This document shows, piece after piece, positions 25,884-34,424 of a DNA stretch of 64,000 nucleotides. The DNA is from Bradyrhizobium sp. RD5-C2 (GTDB lineage Bacteria; Pseudomonadota; Alphaproteobacteria; Rhizobiales; Xanthobacteraceae). Numbering within the stretch: the first letter of the stretch is position 1; each line of letters opens with the position of its first letter. Position numbers and translations under genes: made by a program. The notes beneath the pieces were generated by a model that saw nothing but the letters and a program-made list of their open reading frames with translations, was not told the DNA's origin and did not search any database. The DNA is taken from positions 223,125 to 287,124 of the forward strand of contig NZ_BOVL01000022.1 of the NCBI RefSeq assembly GCF_019972155.1, given 5' to 3'.

Positions 25884-26747
25884 ATGAGTGCCGCACCGCA
25901 GGCCGAGGACGAGCAGGTCAAACTTTGGAACGGCGCTGCCGGACGCGCCTGGGTCGAGACGCGCGACGTGCTCGAACGGATGTTCAAGCCGCTTGAGGAG
26001 CTGCTCGTTCGGGCGGTGGCCGATGCCGCGGCCGGCCATGTGCTGGATGTCGGCTGCGGTACGGGCGCCACGACGTTCGCCGTCGCTCGCGTGCTCGGCC
26101 CGCAAGGGCATTGCACCGGCATCGACATCTCCGAGCCGATGATCGCGGCGGCCCGGGCCCGAGCGGCGCGGGAAGGGCTGCCTGCCGGCTTCATCTGCGC
26201 CGACGCGCAGACCCATAGCTTTGCGCCGGCGAGCTTCGACATCATCATCTCACGCCTCGGCGTGATGTTCTTTGCCGATCCGGTGCTGGCCTTCGCCAAT
26301 CTGCGGCGGGCGGCCCGGCCGGGTGCGGCGCTTCGCTTCATCGCGTGGCGCGGCGCGGTCGAGAACCCGTTCATGACGACGGCGGAGCGGGCGGCGAAGC
26401 CGCTGCTGCCGGATCTTCCGGCGCGGCGTCCCGATGCGCCGGGGCAGTTCGGCTTCGCGGACCGGGAGCGGGTCGCGCGCATCCTGGAGGACAGCGGCTG
26501 GGGCGCGATCGCGATCGAGCCGGTCGATATCGCCTTGCGCTTTCCGGCATCGGAGCTGACCCGTTATGTGAGCTGGCTCGGCCCGGTCGGGACGATGCTG
26601 CACGGGATGGAAGAGCCGCGTCGCACGCAGGTGATCGAGACCGTGCGCGGTGCCTTCGACCGCTACATTCACGGCAGCGAGATTCGCTTCAACGCGGCCT
26701 GCTGGATGGTCGCGGCGCGCGCACCGGCGGAGGCTGCGCATGGCTGA
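25884..26747 (+). CDS. class I SAM-dependent methyltransferase
   Basis: A 287-residue protein. After VKLWNGAAGRAWVETRDVLE the SAM motif HVLDVGCGTGATTFAVARVL lies near residue 52, with GIDISEPMIAAARARA next and the acidic motif II ICADAQTHSFAPASFDIIIS. The layout matches UbiE/small-molecule methyltransferases. It lies 60 bp downstream of a MerR-type promoter and overlaps the following membrane-protein gene by 8 bp, so both are probably one transcript under that control. Substrate unknown. Confidence 0.85.
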   Translation: MSAAPQAEDEQVKLWNGAAGRAWVETRDVLERMFKPLEELLVRAVADAAAGHVLDVGCGTGATTFAVARVLGPQGHCTGIDISEPMIAAARARAAREGLPAGFICADAQTHSFAPASFDIIISRLGVMFFADPVLAFANLRRAARPGAALRFIAWRGAVENPFMTTAERAAKPLLPDLPARRPDAPGQFGFADRERVARILEDSGWGAIAIEPVDIALRFPASELTRYVSWLGPVGTMLHGMEEPRRTQVIETVRGAFDRYIHGSEIRFNAACWMVAARAPAEAAHG

Positions 26748-27240
26748 CGCCGTGGAATTTGCGACAAGCGCGGTGCTGATCGGCGCCGGCGCGACGGTCG
26801 TGATGGACGTCTGGGGCATCGCCCGCAAACGGCTGCTCGGCATCCCGTCGCTGGACTATGCCCTGGTCGGCCGCTGGCTCGGCCATCTCGCATCCGGCAG
26901 CCTGCGCCACGACCGCATCGCTGCGTCGCCGCAGGTCGCGGGCGAAAGGCTGATCGGATGGGCTGCGCATTATCTGATCGGGATCGGCTTTGCCGGCGTG
27001 CTGCTTGCGATCTTCGGGCTTGGTTGGGCGCGGCAGCCCAGCATCGCTCCGGCGCTGATCGTCGGGATCGGCAGCGTGGCCGCACCGTTCCTGGTGATGC
27101 AGCCCGCGATGGGCGCCGGCATCGCCGCGAGCCGAACGCCGCAGCCATGGGCGGCGCGGCTGCAGAGCCTCCTGACGCATGCGGTGTTCGGCGTTGGCCT
27201 CTATGCGGCCGGCTGGCTCGTCAGTCTGGCGAGTTTGTAG
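26740..27240 (+). CDS. DUF2938-like small membrane protein
   Basis: A 166-residue protein with four hydrophobic segments: SAVLIGAGATVVMDVWGIAR, AAHYLIGIGFAGVLLAIFGL, ALIVGIGSVAAPFLVMQPAM and AVFGVGLYAAGWLVSLASL. The MDxWG start and PAMGAGIAASRTP segment fit the DUF2938 family, whose role is not known. Its ATG lies inside the end of the methyltransferase gene (8-bp overlap), which implies coupled expression. Confidence 0.75.
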   Translation: MADAVEFATSAVLIGAGATVVMDVWGIARKRLLGIPSLDYALVGRWLGHLASGSLRHDRIAASPQVAGERLIGWAAHYLIGIGFAGVLLAIFGLGWARQPSIAPALIVGIGSVAAPFLVMQPAMGAGIAASRTPQPWAARLQSLLTHAVFGVGLYAAGWLVSLASL

Positions 27241-27248
27241 TTGCTGCA

Positions 27249-27372
27249 CCCGTAGCCGGGATGAGCCAACGGGTCACGCGAACGCGCGCCCGATGACAGG
27301 CTCCGCGATATCCGGGACCCGTCCGTCGGCTTGCGCCAGCCTCCGGATGTCGCTTCGCTCATCCGGGCTACA
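27249..27372. repeat. palindromic element family I (degraded)
   Basis: CCGTAGCCGGGATGAG at the left and CGCTTCGCTCATCCGGGCTA at the right are inverted, with a poorly ordered 85-bp centre. The left arm has lost one C relative to the right, so this is an older copy. It lies between convergent genes. Confidence 0.6.
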
Positions 27373-27392
27373 ATTCAATCCGCGTTGCGGAA

Positions 27393-27887
27393 TTACGCCG
27401 CCCGCTGCCTCAACAGGTCCTCAAGGTCCAGCCGGCGCGTGAACATCGAAAGCTTGCCGTCGGCGCTGCGCGGCCATTCGGCTTCGGGGCGGTCCCAATA
27501 GAGCTCGACGCCGTTCTCGTCGGGATCGCGCAGGTAGAGCGCCTGGCTGACGCCGTGGTCGCTGGCGCCGTCGAGCTGGATGCCGGCCGACAGCACCCGA
27601 TGCAGCGCATCGGCGAGCGCCGGGCGGGTCGGATAAAGGATGGCGGTGTGGAACAGGCCCGTCGTGCCCGGCGGCGGCGGATGGCCGCCCTTGCTCTCCC
27701 AGGTGTTGAGGCCGATGTGGTGGTGATAGCCGCCGGCCGAGATGAAGGCGGCGTCCGTCCCCAAGCGCTGCTGCAGCTCGAAGCCGATCACGCCGCAATA
27801 GAAGCCGAGCGCGCGCTCGAGATCGGCGACCTTGAGGTGGACATGCCCGATCCGCGTGCCCGCGATGATGGGTGGATTTTCCGGCAT
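27393..27887 (-). CDS. VOC-family dioxygenase/glyoxalase-like protein
   Basis: A 164-residue protein with the vicinal-oxygen-chelate fold: GHVHLKVADLERALGFYCGV, ISAGGYHHHIGLNTW and LYLRDPDENGVELYWDRP, which supply the metal ligands His, His and Glu. This arrangement resembles the catechol-2,3-dioxygenase-like subgroup. The actual substrate is not shown, and the neighbours do not form a clear catabolic operon. The ATG at 27887 follows a CCAGGTC region. Confidence 0.85.
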   Translation of the reverse strand: MPENPPIIAGTRIGHVHLKVADLERALGFYCGVIGFELQQRLGTDAAFISAGGYHHHIGLNTWESKGGHPPPPGTTGLFHTAILYPTRPALADALHRVLSAGIQLDGASDHGVSQALYLRDPDENGVELYWDRPEAEWPRSADGKLSMFTRRLDLEDLLRQRAA

Positions 27888-28021
27888 GACCTGGCTCCGT
27901 TGGCATCAACGCCTTGCCGTCAGGGGCAAGGCTTCGCCGCCTGATATAGTCCGGATTTGCCGGGCCGGAGCAATCCATCCTGAAACGCAGCGTTTCCGAA
28001 CTGCGCCGCGGCCGGCCTGAT

Positions 28022-28567
28022 CTAGCAGAGCTCCGACAACTCGCCGCCGGGCAGCTGGAACTCGAACGTGTTCAGCGTCATCGACACCATGGTGTAGTAG
28101 CCGCAAAGGCCGATCACCTCGACCAGGCCGCGCAGGCTCAGCACCTCGACCGCCTCGTCATACAGTCCCTTCGGCAGGCCGTGACCTTCGTGCAGCGCCT
28201 TGGCGACGTCGTAGATCATTTTTGCCTTGGGGTCGTCGAAAGTCGGCGTCCGGCGTACGCGAATGTCCTCGATGATCTTCTGATCGAGGCCGCCCTTCAG
28301 CGCGAGACGCTTGTGGGCATACCATTCGTAATGCGCGGTCCAGTGCCGCGCGGTGACGAGGATCGCGATCTCCGACAGCTTCGGTGGGAATACCGTGTCG
28401 AAGCGCAGCACCTCGCCGAGCCGCGTGGCATGCCGCGCCATCTCCGGGCTGTTGAGCCAGGCCATCATCGGCGCCGGTGGCGCGCCGCGCTTGCCGGAGA
28501 TCGACTCGTCGTAGGTTTCTTTCTGGGCGGGGTTCATTTCGCTAGGCGAAAGCAGCTTCAGCCGCAT
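28022..28567 (-). CDS. carboxymuconolactone decarboxylase (CMD)-family protein
   Basis: A 181-residue protein. The AhpD-like region shows VLRFDTVFPPKLSEIAILVT, ARHWTAHYEWYAHKRLALKG with its histidines, and a conserved C-terminal helix EVIGLCGYYTMVSMTLNTFE. The CxxC of peroxidase-type members is absent (H-Y-E-W-Y), so decarboxylase-like or unknown activity is more likely. GAGGAAA lies upstream of the ATG at 28567. A long extension of this frame upstream to 30082 runs antisense to the acyl-CoA dehydrogenase and is not coding. Confidence 0.82.
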   Translation of the reverse strand: MRLKLLSPSEMNPAQKETYDESISGKRGAPPAPMMAWLNSPEMARHATRLGEVLRFDTVFPPKLSEIAILVTARHWTAHYEWYAHKRLALKGGLDQKIIEDIRVRRTPTFDDPKAKMIYDVAKALHEGHGLPKGLYDEAVEVLSLRGLVEVIGLCGYYTMVSMTLNTFEFQLPGGELSELC

Positions 28568-28735
28568 GTCCGTTTCCTCTTGTTTTTCAATCGTTACCCC
28601 ACTTCGGCGATACACCCGATCGCGCGAGGTGAGTAGCGACGCCAGAGCATGGCGCGGCTGCGAGGCATATTGAACTCGGCGGCTGCGTAGGTCTAAGGTC
28701 GAATCCAATTCGTCGAATTTGACTGGAAACGCACC

Positions 28736-29920
28736 ATGGCTGACCTCGAGAAATTCCGCGCAGAGACCCGCGCCTGGCTGGAGCAGAACTGCCCGCCGGA
28801 GATGCGCAAACCGATGACGTCGGATGGCGACACCTTCTGGGGTGGCCGCAACGCGAAATTCTCGTCGGACGCGCAGCGGGTCTGGTTCGAGCGGATGCGC
28901 GACAAGGGTTGGACCGTGCCGCATTGGCCGAAGGAATATGGCGGCGGCGGCCTCGACGGCGAGGAAGCCAAGATTGTGCGCCAGGAGATGGCGGCGATCG
29001 GCGCGCGCCAGCCGCTGACCTCGTTCGGCATCTCGATGCTCGGACCGGCGTTGCTGCAATACGGCACCGAGGAGCAGAAGAAGGAGCATCTGCCGAAGAT
29101 CACCGCGGGCCTGATCCGCTGGTGCCAGGGCTATTCCGAGCCGAACGCCGGCTCCGACCTCGCCTCGCTGCAGACCCGCGCGGTCGGCGACGGCGACGAC
29201 TACATCATCAACGGCCAGAAGATCTGGACCTCCTACGCCAACTATGCCGACTGGATCTTCTGCCTGGTGCGCACCGATCCCGCCGCCAAGAAGCACGACG
29301 GCATCAGTTTCATTCTCTTCGACATGACGTCGAAGGGCGTGTCCACGAAACCGATCCTCTTGATCTCCGGCTACTCGCCGTTCTGCGAAACCTTCTTCGA
29401 CAATGTCCGCGTGCCGAAATCGCATGTCGTGGGCACCGTCAATCGCGGCTGGGATGTCGCGAAATATCTGCTGCAGCACGAGCGCGCGATGATCTCGGGC
29501 ATGGGCGAGCGCGGCGTCGGCCGTCCGCTCGGCCAGATCGCCGCCGACTCGGTCGGCGCGGACGCGCAGGGCCGGCTCGACGACGCCCAGCTGCGCAGCC
29601 AGATCGCGAGCTTCGAGGTCGACGAGGCCGCGCTCGCCGCGGCGGCGGAGCGCGCGGTCGATCTCGCCAAGGCCGGGCAATCGCATCCGGCGTTCTCGTC
29701 GGCGATGAAATATTACGGCACCGAGCTCAACAAGCGGCGCTACGAGATCCTGATGTCGGCGGGCGGCATCGACGCGCTGGAATGGGAGAGCGACCGCTCC
29801 AGGGGCGGCGCCCGTCCGCGCGCCTGGCTGCGCACCAAGGCCAACTCGATCGAGGGCGGCACCTCGGAGGTGATGCTCGGCATCGTCGCCAAGCGCATCC
29901 TCGATCTGCCGGGGGCGTGA
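28736..29920 (+). CDS. acyl-CoA dehydrogenase, pimeloyl-CoA dehydrogenase large-subunit-like
   Basis: A 394-residue flavoenzyme. Key segments are FGISMLGPALLQYGTEEQKK, RWCQGYSEPNAGSDLASLQT (substrate and FAD contact), IINGQKIWTSYANYADWIFC and the C-terminal TKANSIEGGTSEVMLGIVAK. Enzymes of this kind remove two hydrogens from acyl-CoA thioesters and pass electrons to ETF. It is followed by a second acyl-CoA dehydrogenase on the same strand; such large/small pairs are known in dicarboxylic-acyl-CoA degradation (PimC/PimD type). The substrate is inferred only from that arrangement. Confidence 0.88.
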   Translation: MADLEKFRAETRAWLEQNCPPEMRKPMTSDGDTFWGGRNAKFSSDAQRVWFERMRDKGWTVPHWPKEYGGGGLDGEEAKIVRQEMAAIGARQPLTSFGISMLGPALLQYGTEEQKKEHLPKITAGLIRWCQGYSEPNAGSDLASLQTRAVGDGDDYIINGQKIWTSYANYADWIFCLVRTDPAAKKHDGISFILFDMTSKGVSTKPILLISGYSPFCETFFDNVRVPKSHVVGTVNRGWDVAKYLLQHERAMISGMGERGVGRPLGQIAADSVGADAQGRLDDAQLRSQIASFEVDEAALAAAAERAVDLAKAGQSHPAFSSAMKYYGTELNKRRYEILMSAGGIDALEWESDRSRGGARPRAWLRTKANSIEGGTSEVMLGIVAKRILDLPGA

Positions 29921-29938
29921 GGCACGCTCTCTCCACCC

Positions 29939-30037
29939 GTCATTCCGGGGCGCGACGCAGTAGCGAGCCCGGAATCCATAACCCCCGATCGTGGTTATGG
30001 ATTCCGGGCCTGGCCCTTCGGGCCATCCCGGAATGAC
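29939..30037. repeat. palindromic element family D
   Basis: GTCATTCCGGGGCGCGACGC then AGCCCGGAATCCATAACC, and GGTTATGGATTCCGGGCCTG then GGCCATCCCGGAATGAC, form two inverted arms that each contain a smaller internal hairpin. It lies between the two acyl-CoA dehydrogenase genes and may uncouple or fine-tune their expression. Confidence 0.85.
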
Positions 30038-30081
30038 GAACTCAGACATATTAGCTTCGAACGTTAGAGCGGAATCCATCA

Positions 30082-31221
30082 ATGGCCCTCGTCCTCACCG
30101 AAGAACAATCCATGCTGCGCGACAGTGCGCGCGGTCTCATCAGCGACAAGGCGCCGGTGGCGCATCTGCGCGCCTTGCGCGATGGCAAGGACACCACCGG
30201 CTTCTCGCGCGAGCTCTGGAAGACCTTTGCCGAGATGGGCTTCTCCGGCCTGCTGGTGCCGGACCAGTTCGGCGGCAGCGGACTTGGCTGCGTCGAGGCC
30301 GGCATCGTCATGGAGGAGATCGGCCGTACCTTGATGCCCTCGCCATTCCTCGCGACCTCGGTGCTTGCGGCCTCGGCGCTGTCGCGCGGCGGCAGCGAGG
30401 CGCAGAAGGCGCAGCATCTGCCGAAGATTGCCGATGGCTCGCTGCTCGCAGCGCTGGCGATCGATGAGGGCGCGAAACATCGCCCGCTGCAGACCAAGTT
30501 GCAGGCGGCGCGCTCCGGCAACGGCTTCAAGCTGTCCGGCGACAAGGCCTTCGTGGTCGACGGCCACACCGCCGATCTGTTGATCGTCGCGGCGCGCACG
30601 GTCGGCAGCGCCGGCGATAAGAACGGGTTGACGCTGTTCCTGGTCGATCCGAAGGCCAAGGGGCTCGCGGTCGAGCGCACCGCGATGGTCGATTCGCACA
30701 ACGCGGCGCGCATCGTGTTCGACAATGTCGAGGTCAATGCCGACAGTGTGCTCGGCGAGGTCGATCAGGGCTTTGGGCTGCTCGAAGGCGTGCTCAATAT
30801 CGGCCGCGGCGCGGTCGCGTCCGAAATGGTCGGTCTCTCCGACGAGGTGTTCGGCCGCACCGTGACCTACCTGAAGGAGCGCAAGCAGTTCGGCAAGGCG
30901 ATCGGCGAATTCCAGGCGCTGCAGCACCGCGCCGCCGAGCTCTACATCGATATCGAGATCACCCGCGCCGCCGTTCTGAAGGCGCTGCAGGCGCTCGATG
31001 CCGATCTGGGCAAGGCTGCCACTGCGGTCGCGGTCGCCAAGGCGCGCGCCGGCACAACTGCGACGCTCGCCGTGCAGGAAGGCGTGCAGATGCATGGCGG
31101 CATGGGCATGACCGACCAGTTCGACATCGGCTTCTTCATGAAACGCGCCCGCGTCTGCCAGGAGCTGTTCGGCGACAGCAATTTCCACACCGACCAGCTG
31201 GCGAGCGGCAAGGGATACTGA
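30082..31221 (+). CDS. acyl-CoA dehydrogenase, pimeloyl-CoA dehydrogenase small-subunit-like
   Basis: A 379-residue flavoenzyme with LTEEQSMLRDSARGLISDKA, WKTFAEMGFSGLLVPDQFGG, a weakly conserved middle (SGDKAFVVDGHTADLLIVAA), and the C-terminal QMHGGMGMTDQFDIGFFMKR. It is more divergent than its upstream partner, as is usual for the small subunit of PimC/PimD-type pairs. The central FAD-contact motif seen in the partner (SEPNAGSD) is replaced (LAIDEGAKHRPLQ), so it may depend on the partner for full activity. Confidence 0.87.
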   Translation: MALVLTEEQSMLRDSARGLISDKAPVAHLRALRDGKDTTGFSRELWKTFAEMGFSGLLVPDQFGGSGLGCVEAGIVMEEIGRTLMPSPFLATSVLAASALSRGGSEAQKAQHLPKIADGSLLAALAIDEGAKHRPLQTKLQAARSGNGFKLSGDKAFVVDGHTADLLIVAARTVGSAGDKNGLTLFLVDPKAKGLAVERTAMVDSHNAARIVFDNVEVNADSVLGEVDQGFGLLEGVLNIGRGAVASEMVGLSDEVFGRTVTYLKERKQFGKAIGEFQALQHRAAELYIDIEITRAAVLKALQALDADLGKAATAVAVAKARAGTTATLAVQEGVQMHGGMGMTDQFDIGFFMKRARVCQELFGDSNFHTDQLASGKGY

Positions 31222-31272
31222 TCGGGAACGCCAGCGCCGCCGCATAATGCGGCGTCGTCGCCACGCAACACT

Positions 31273-31380
31273 CTGTCATCGCCCAGTTCGACCGGGCGAT
31301 CCAGTATTCCAGAGACGGTTGTGCTTGAGCCGAGAAGCCGCGGCGTACTGGATCACCCGGTCGAGCCGGGTGACGACAGT
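31273..31380. repeat. palindromic element family B, copy 1
   Basis: CTGTCATCGCCCAGTTCGAC then CGGGCGATCCAGTATTCC on the left and GGCGTACTGGATCACCCGGT then CGAGCCGGGTGACGACAG on the right. Other copies are at 44027, 50765, 57758 and, split around a gene, 59286-59681. It follows the acyl-CoA dehydrogenase gene. Confidence 0.88.
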
Positions 31381-31419
31381 TGAGCGTGCGGTGGCGGCTG
31401 TGGCCTGGTACGCTGCCGT

Positions 31420-32457
31420 TTACCGGATCGGCGGGGCGTACTGGACGCCGCCGGCGTTCCAGAGCTGGTTCATGCCGCGCGGAATCTTCAGCTTGGAATC
31501 GGCGCCGACGTTGCGGTCGTAGACTTCGCCGTAATTGCCGACATGGCGGATAATGCGCACGGCCCAGTCCTTGGTCAGGCCGAGATCCTCGCCATAGGAG
31601 CCCTCGGTGCCGACCAGCCGCATTACTTCCGGCTTCTTCGACTTCAGCGCCTCGTCGATGTTCTTCGAGGTGATGCCGAGCTCCTCGGCGTTGATCATGG
31701 CGTAGAGCGTCCACTTCACGATCATCATCCAGTCGTCGTCGCGCAAGCGGACCACGGGCGCCAGCGGCTCCTTGGAGATGATGTCGGCCAGGATGGTGTG
31801 GTCGTTCGGCTTCGAGAGGTTGAGCCGCAGCGCATAGAGCTGCGAGGCGTCCGACGTCAGCGTATCGCACTGGCCGGTGTCATAGGCCTTCACGACATCC
31901 TCCAGCTTGTCGAACTTCATCTCCGTGTACTTCATGTTGTTGGCACGGAAATAGTCGGCGAGGTTGAGCTGCGTCGTGGTGTTGGCCTGCACGCAGACCT
32001 TGCTGCCGTTGAGGTCGAGCGCGGAATCGATGTTGCGCGCGCGCGGGATCATGAAGCCCTGGCCGTCATAATAGGCGACCGCCGGGAAATAGAGGTCGTA
32101 ATTGGTCTCGCGCGACATGCTCCAGGTAGAGTTGCGCGAGAGGATGTCGACCTTGCGGTTCTGCAGCTCCTTGAAGCGTTCGCTGGCGTCGAGCGGAACG
32201 AACTTCGCCTTCGTCGGATCGTCGAAGATCGCCGATGCCACCGCGCGGCAGAAGTCGACGTCGAAGCCGGTCCAGTTGCCCTTGTCGTCCGGGATCGAGA
32301 AACCCGGCAGGCCCTTGTTGACGCCGCACAGCACGTCGCCGCGGCGGACGGTGCGCTTCAGCGTGCGGGTGTCGTAACGCTCATAGGTGATGGCGGCGGC
32401 CGCAACCAGTGCGGCGACCGCGAGCCCGATCGTCAGGCCGCCTCGAAATGTACGCAT
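31420..32457 (-). CDS. amino-acid ABC transporter substrate-binding protein, AapJ-like, orphan
   Basis: A 345-residue periplasmic protein with an N-terminal membrane segment or signal (GGLTIGLAVAALVAAAAITY). The family 3 binding fold is shown by RGDVLCGVNKGLPGFSIPDD, GFDVDFCRAVASAIFDDPTK, VDILSRNSTWSMSRE and DTLTSDASQLYALR. It closely follows the general L-amino-acid binding protein pattern (AapJ/BztA). No permease or ATPase genes are adjacent, so it must share a transporter encoded elsewhere. The ATG at 32457 is used. Confidence 0.88.
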   Translation of the reverse strand: MRTFRGGLTIGLAVAALVAAAAITYERYDTRTLKRTVRRGDVLCGVNKGLPGFSIPDDKGNWTGFDVDFCRAVASAIFDDPTKAKFVPLDASERFKELQNRKVDILSRNSTWSMSRETNYDLYFPAVAYYDGQGFMIPRARNIDSALDLNGSKVCVQANTTTQLNLADYFRANNMKYTEMKFDKLEDVVKAYDTGQCDTLTSDASQLYALRLNLSKPNDHTILADIISKEPLAPVVRLRDDDWMMIVKWTLYAMINAEELGITSKNIDEALKSKKPEVMRLVGTEGSYGEDLGLTKDWAVRIIRHVGNYGEVYDRNVGADSKLKIPRGMNQLWNAGGVQYAPPIR

Positions 32458-32521
32458 GGGTTCTCTCTCGCGAATGATCGGGGGAAAAACAGGTCGGATA
32501 TCGAAGGCGGGTGGGTCGAAA

Positions 32522-33115
32522 TTACAGTTCGGGCTTCTGCCGGATGATCACCTTGGTGCCGACGGGAACGCGGTTGTAGAGATCGGCGACGTCGGCGTTG
32601 ACCAAGCGGAAGCAGCCGGACGAGATCGCGGTGCCGATGGTGTCGGGCCGGTTGGTGCCGTGGATGCGGTACACCGTGGTGCCGAGATACATCGCGCGCG
32701 CGCCGAGCGGATTGCCCGGGCCGCCCGCCATGAAGCGCGGCAGATAGGGCTGGCGGGCGATCATTTCCGGCGGCGGGGTCCAATCCGGCCACTCGGCCTT
32801 GCGGGTGATGGTCACCAGGCCCTGCCACGTGAAGCCGTCGCGGCCGACACCGATGCCGTAGCGCAGTGCACGGCCGTTGCCCTGCACGAGATAGAGATGG
32901 CGTTCGGCGGTGGAGACGATGATGGTGCCCGGCGCCTCATTGGTCCGGTAGTAGACGACCTGCTTCTGCCATTCCGGATCGAGCTCATAGCTGTCGTCGG
33001 CGACCAGGCCCGGCTCGTCGGCGTCCGGGCGGTTCTGGGCAAAGCCTTGCGACGTCGACAGCACGAGCGCGCCCGTGGCGATCAACATCCAGACCAGGTG
33101 ACGAAGTTTCGTCAT
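32522..33115 (-). CDS. L,D-transpeptidase (ErfK/YbiS/YkuD family)
   Basis: A 197-residue protein with signal peptide (LRHLVWMLIATGALVLSTSQGFA). The YkuD domain begins PGTIIVSTAERHLYLVQGNG and carries the active-site block YRIHGTNRPDTIGTAISSGC followed by FRL, with catalytic histidine and cysteine present. Such enzymes form 3-3 crosslinks in peptidoglycan or attach proteins to it. AAGGAGAG lies eight bases upstream of the ATG at 33115, better than the upstream in-frame ATGs. Confidence 0.9.
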   Translation of the reverse strand: MTKLRHLVWMLIATGALVLSTSQGFAQNRPDADEPGLVADDSYELDPEWQKQVVYYRTNEAPGTIIVSTAERHLYLVQGNGRALRYGIGVGRDGFTWQGLVTITRKAEWPDWTPPPEMIARQPYLPRFMAGGPGNPLGARAMYLGTTVYRIHGTNRPDTIGTAISSGCFRLVNADVADLYNRVPVGTKVIIRQKPEL

Positions 33116-33282
33116 GCAAAGCTCTCCTTGTTGGCGCGCGGCCAATGGTTGCTCCACCCAAATCGCGCGAGGCATCAAATCTCAGCGGCAGCTTGATGGC
33201 AAGTTTAGGGCGGGCATCACACTATATCACTGTAATGCTTCTGTTTTTTGTCACTGGACCCGTGGCACGCCGCGTGGCGGCC

Positions 33283-33414
33283 TTATTTCGGCGCAATCCA
33301 GAGTCGCAACGCGAAAGAGACCAGGGTCACCGTGCCGACGCCGCCGAGCCAGAGCGCTGCAAACCACAACAGGCGCTGGCCGAGCGGCCGCTGATTCGGG
33401 CCCGGTGGTGACAT
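33283..33414 (-). CDS. small membrane protein of the bd oxidase operon (DUF2474/CydX-like)
   Basis: A 43-residue protein: MSPPGPNQRPLGQRLLWFAA, then one transmembrane helix (LWLGGVGTVTLVSFALRLWI) and a short charged end. Its ATG overlaps the cydB stop codon by one base (TGATG), so it is translated with cydAB. Very small single-helix proteins at this position (CydX, DUF2474) stabilise bd-type oxidases; the function here is inferred from position and shape. Confidence 0.75.
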   Translation of the reverse strand: MSPPGPNQRPLGQRLLWFAALWLGGVGTVTLVSFALRLWIAPK

Positions 33415-34424
33415 CAGTGGTATCCGTGGCCGGGGCGCACCTTGCCGCGGAACACCCAATAGGCCCAGGCGGTGTAGCCGAGGATCAGCGGCACCAGGAT
33501 CGAGACCCCGAACAGCATGAAGATCTGGCTGTTGGCGGGCGACGCCGCCTGCCAGATCGTGATGCTCTGCGGCACGATGTATGGATACATGCTAATGCCG
33601 AGCCCGGCATAGGACAGTCCGAACAACGCCAGCGTCAGGAAGAACGGCTGGTGGTCATTCTTGTTGCCGAGGGCACGCAGCAAGAGCGCGGTGACGGCGG
33701 CGACCGCGATCGGGACCGGCGCGGTGAGGATGATGTTGGGCCAGGCGAACCAGCGCTGGGTGTACTGCACGGCCAGGAACGGCGTTGCGATGCTGACGGC
33801 GCCGATCGCGCACAGCATCGCGACCAGCAACACCCACGTCAGATGATAGGCGCGCTCGCGCAGCTCGCCTTCGGTCTTCATCACCAGCCAGGTCGCCCCC
33901 AGCAGCGCATAGCCGATCACCAGCGCAATGCCGGTCAGCACGCTGAACGCCGTCAGCCAATCCCACCAGCCGCCGGCATAGTGGCGTCCCTCGACATGGA
34001 TGCCTTGCAGGATGGCGCCGAGCGCGATGCCCTGCGCCAGCGTCGCGACCAGCGAGCCGCCGGCGAAGGCGAGGTCCCATTTGTTGCGCGCCTTCTGGGT
34101 GCGCCAGCGGAATTCGAACGCGACGCCGCGGAACACGAGGCCGAGCAGCATCGCGATCATTGGCGTGTAGAGCGCCGGCATCAGCACCGCATAGGCCAGC
34201 GGAAACGCCGCCATCATGCCGCCGCCGCCGAGCACCAGCCAGGTTTCGTTGCCGTCCCACACCGGCGCCACCGTGTTCATGATGACGTCGCGATCGGCCT
34301 TTTGCGGAAACAGCGGAAACAGGATGCCGAGGCCGAGGTCGAAGCCGTCCATCACGACATAGACGAACACCGCGAAGGCGATGATGAAGGCCCAGATCGT
34401 GGGGAGGTCGATGGGAATGCTCAT
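33414..34424 (-). CDS. cydB: cytochrome bd-type quinol oxidase subunit II
   Basis: A 336-residue membrane protein with about eight helices. Family segments include FAVFVYVVMDGFDLGLGILF, IMNTVAPVWDGNETWLVLGG, GLVFRGVAFEFRWR and SMYPYIVPQSITIWQAA. It forms the second half of the oxidase that reduces oxygen with quinol electrons without proton pumping. Its ATG overlaps the end of cydA by 4 bp. The short quinol loop in the partner subunit puts it nearer the cyanide-insensitive (CioB) branch. Confidence 0.94.
   Translation of the reverse strand: MSIPIDLPTIWAFIIAFAVFVYVVMDGFDLGLGILFPLFPQKADRDVIMNTVAPVWDGNETWLVLGGGGMMAAFPLAYAVLMPALYTPMIAMLLGLVFRGVAFEFRWRTQKARNKWDLAFAGGSLVATLAQGIALGAILQGIHVEGRHYAGGWWDWLTAFSVLTGIALVIGYALLGATWLVMKTEGELRERAYHLTWVLLVAMLCAIGAVSIATPFLAVQYTQRWFAWPNIILTAPVPIAVAAVTALLLRALGNKNDHQPFFLTLALFGLSYAGLGISMYPYIVPQSITIWQAASPANSQIFMLFGVSILVPLILGYTAWAYWVFRGKVRPGHGYH

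Noticed and set aside
28568..30082. Minus-strand extension giving a 686-residue protein with the CMD domain
   Set aside because: The added part is antisense to the acyl-CoA dehydrogenase gene and low in complexity; a proper ribosome-binding site precedes the ATG at 28567.
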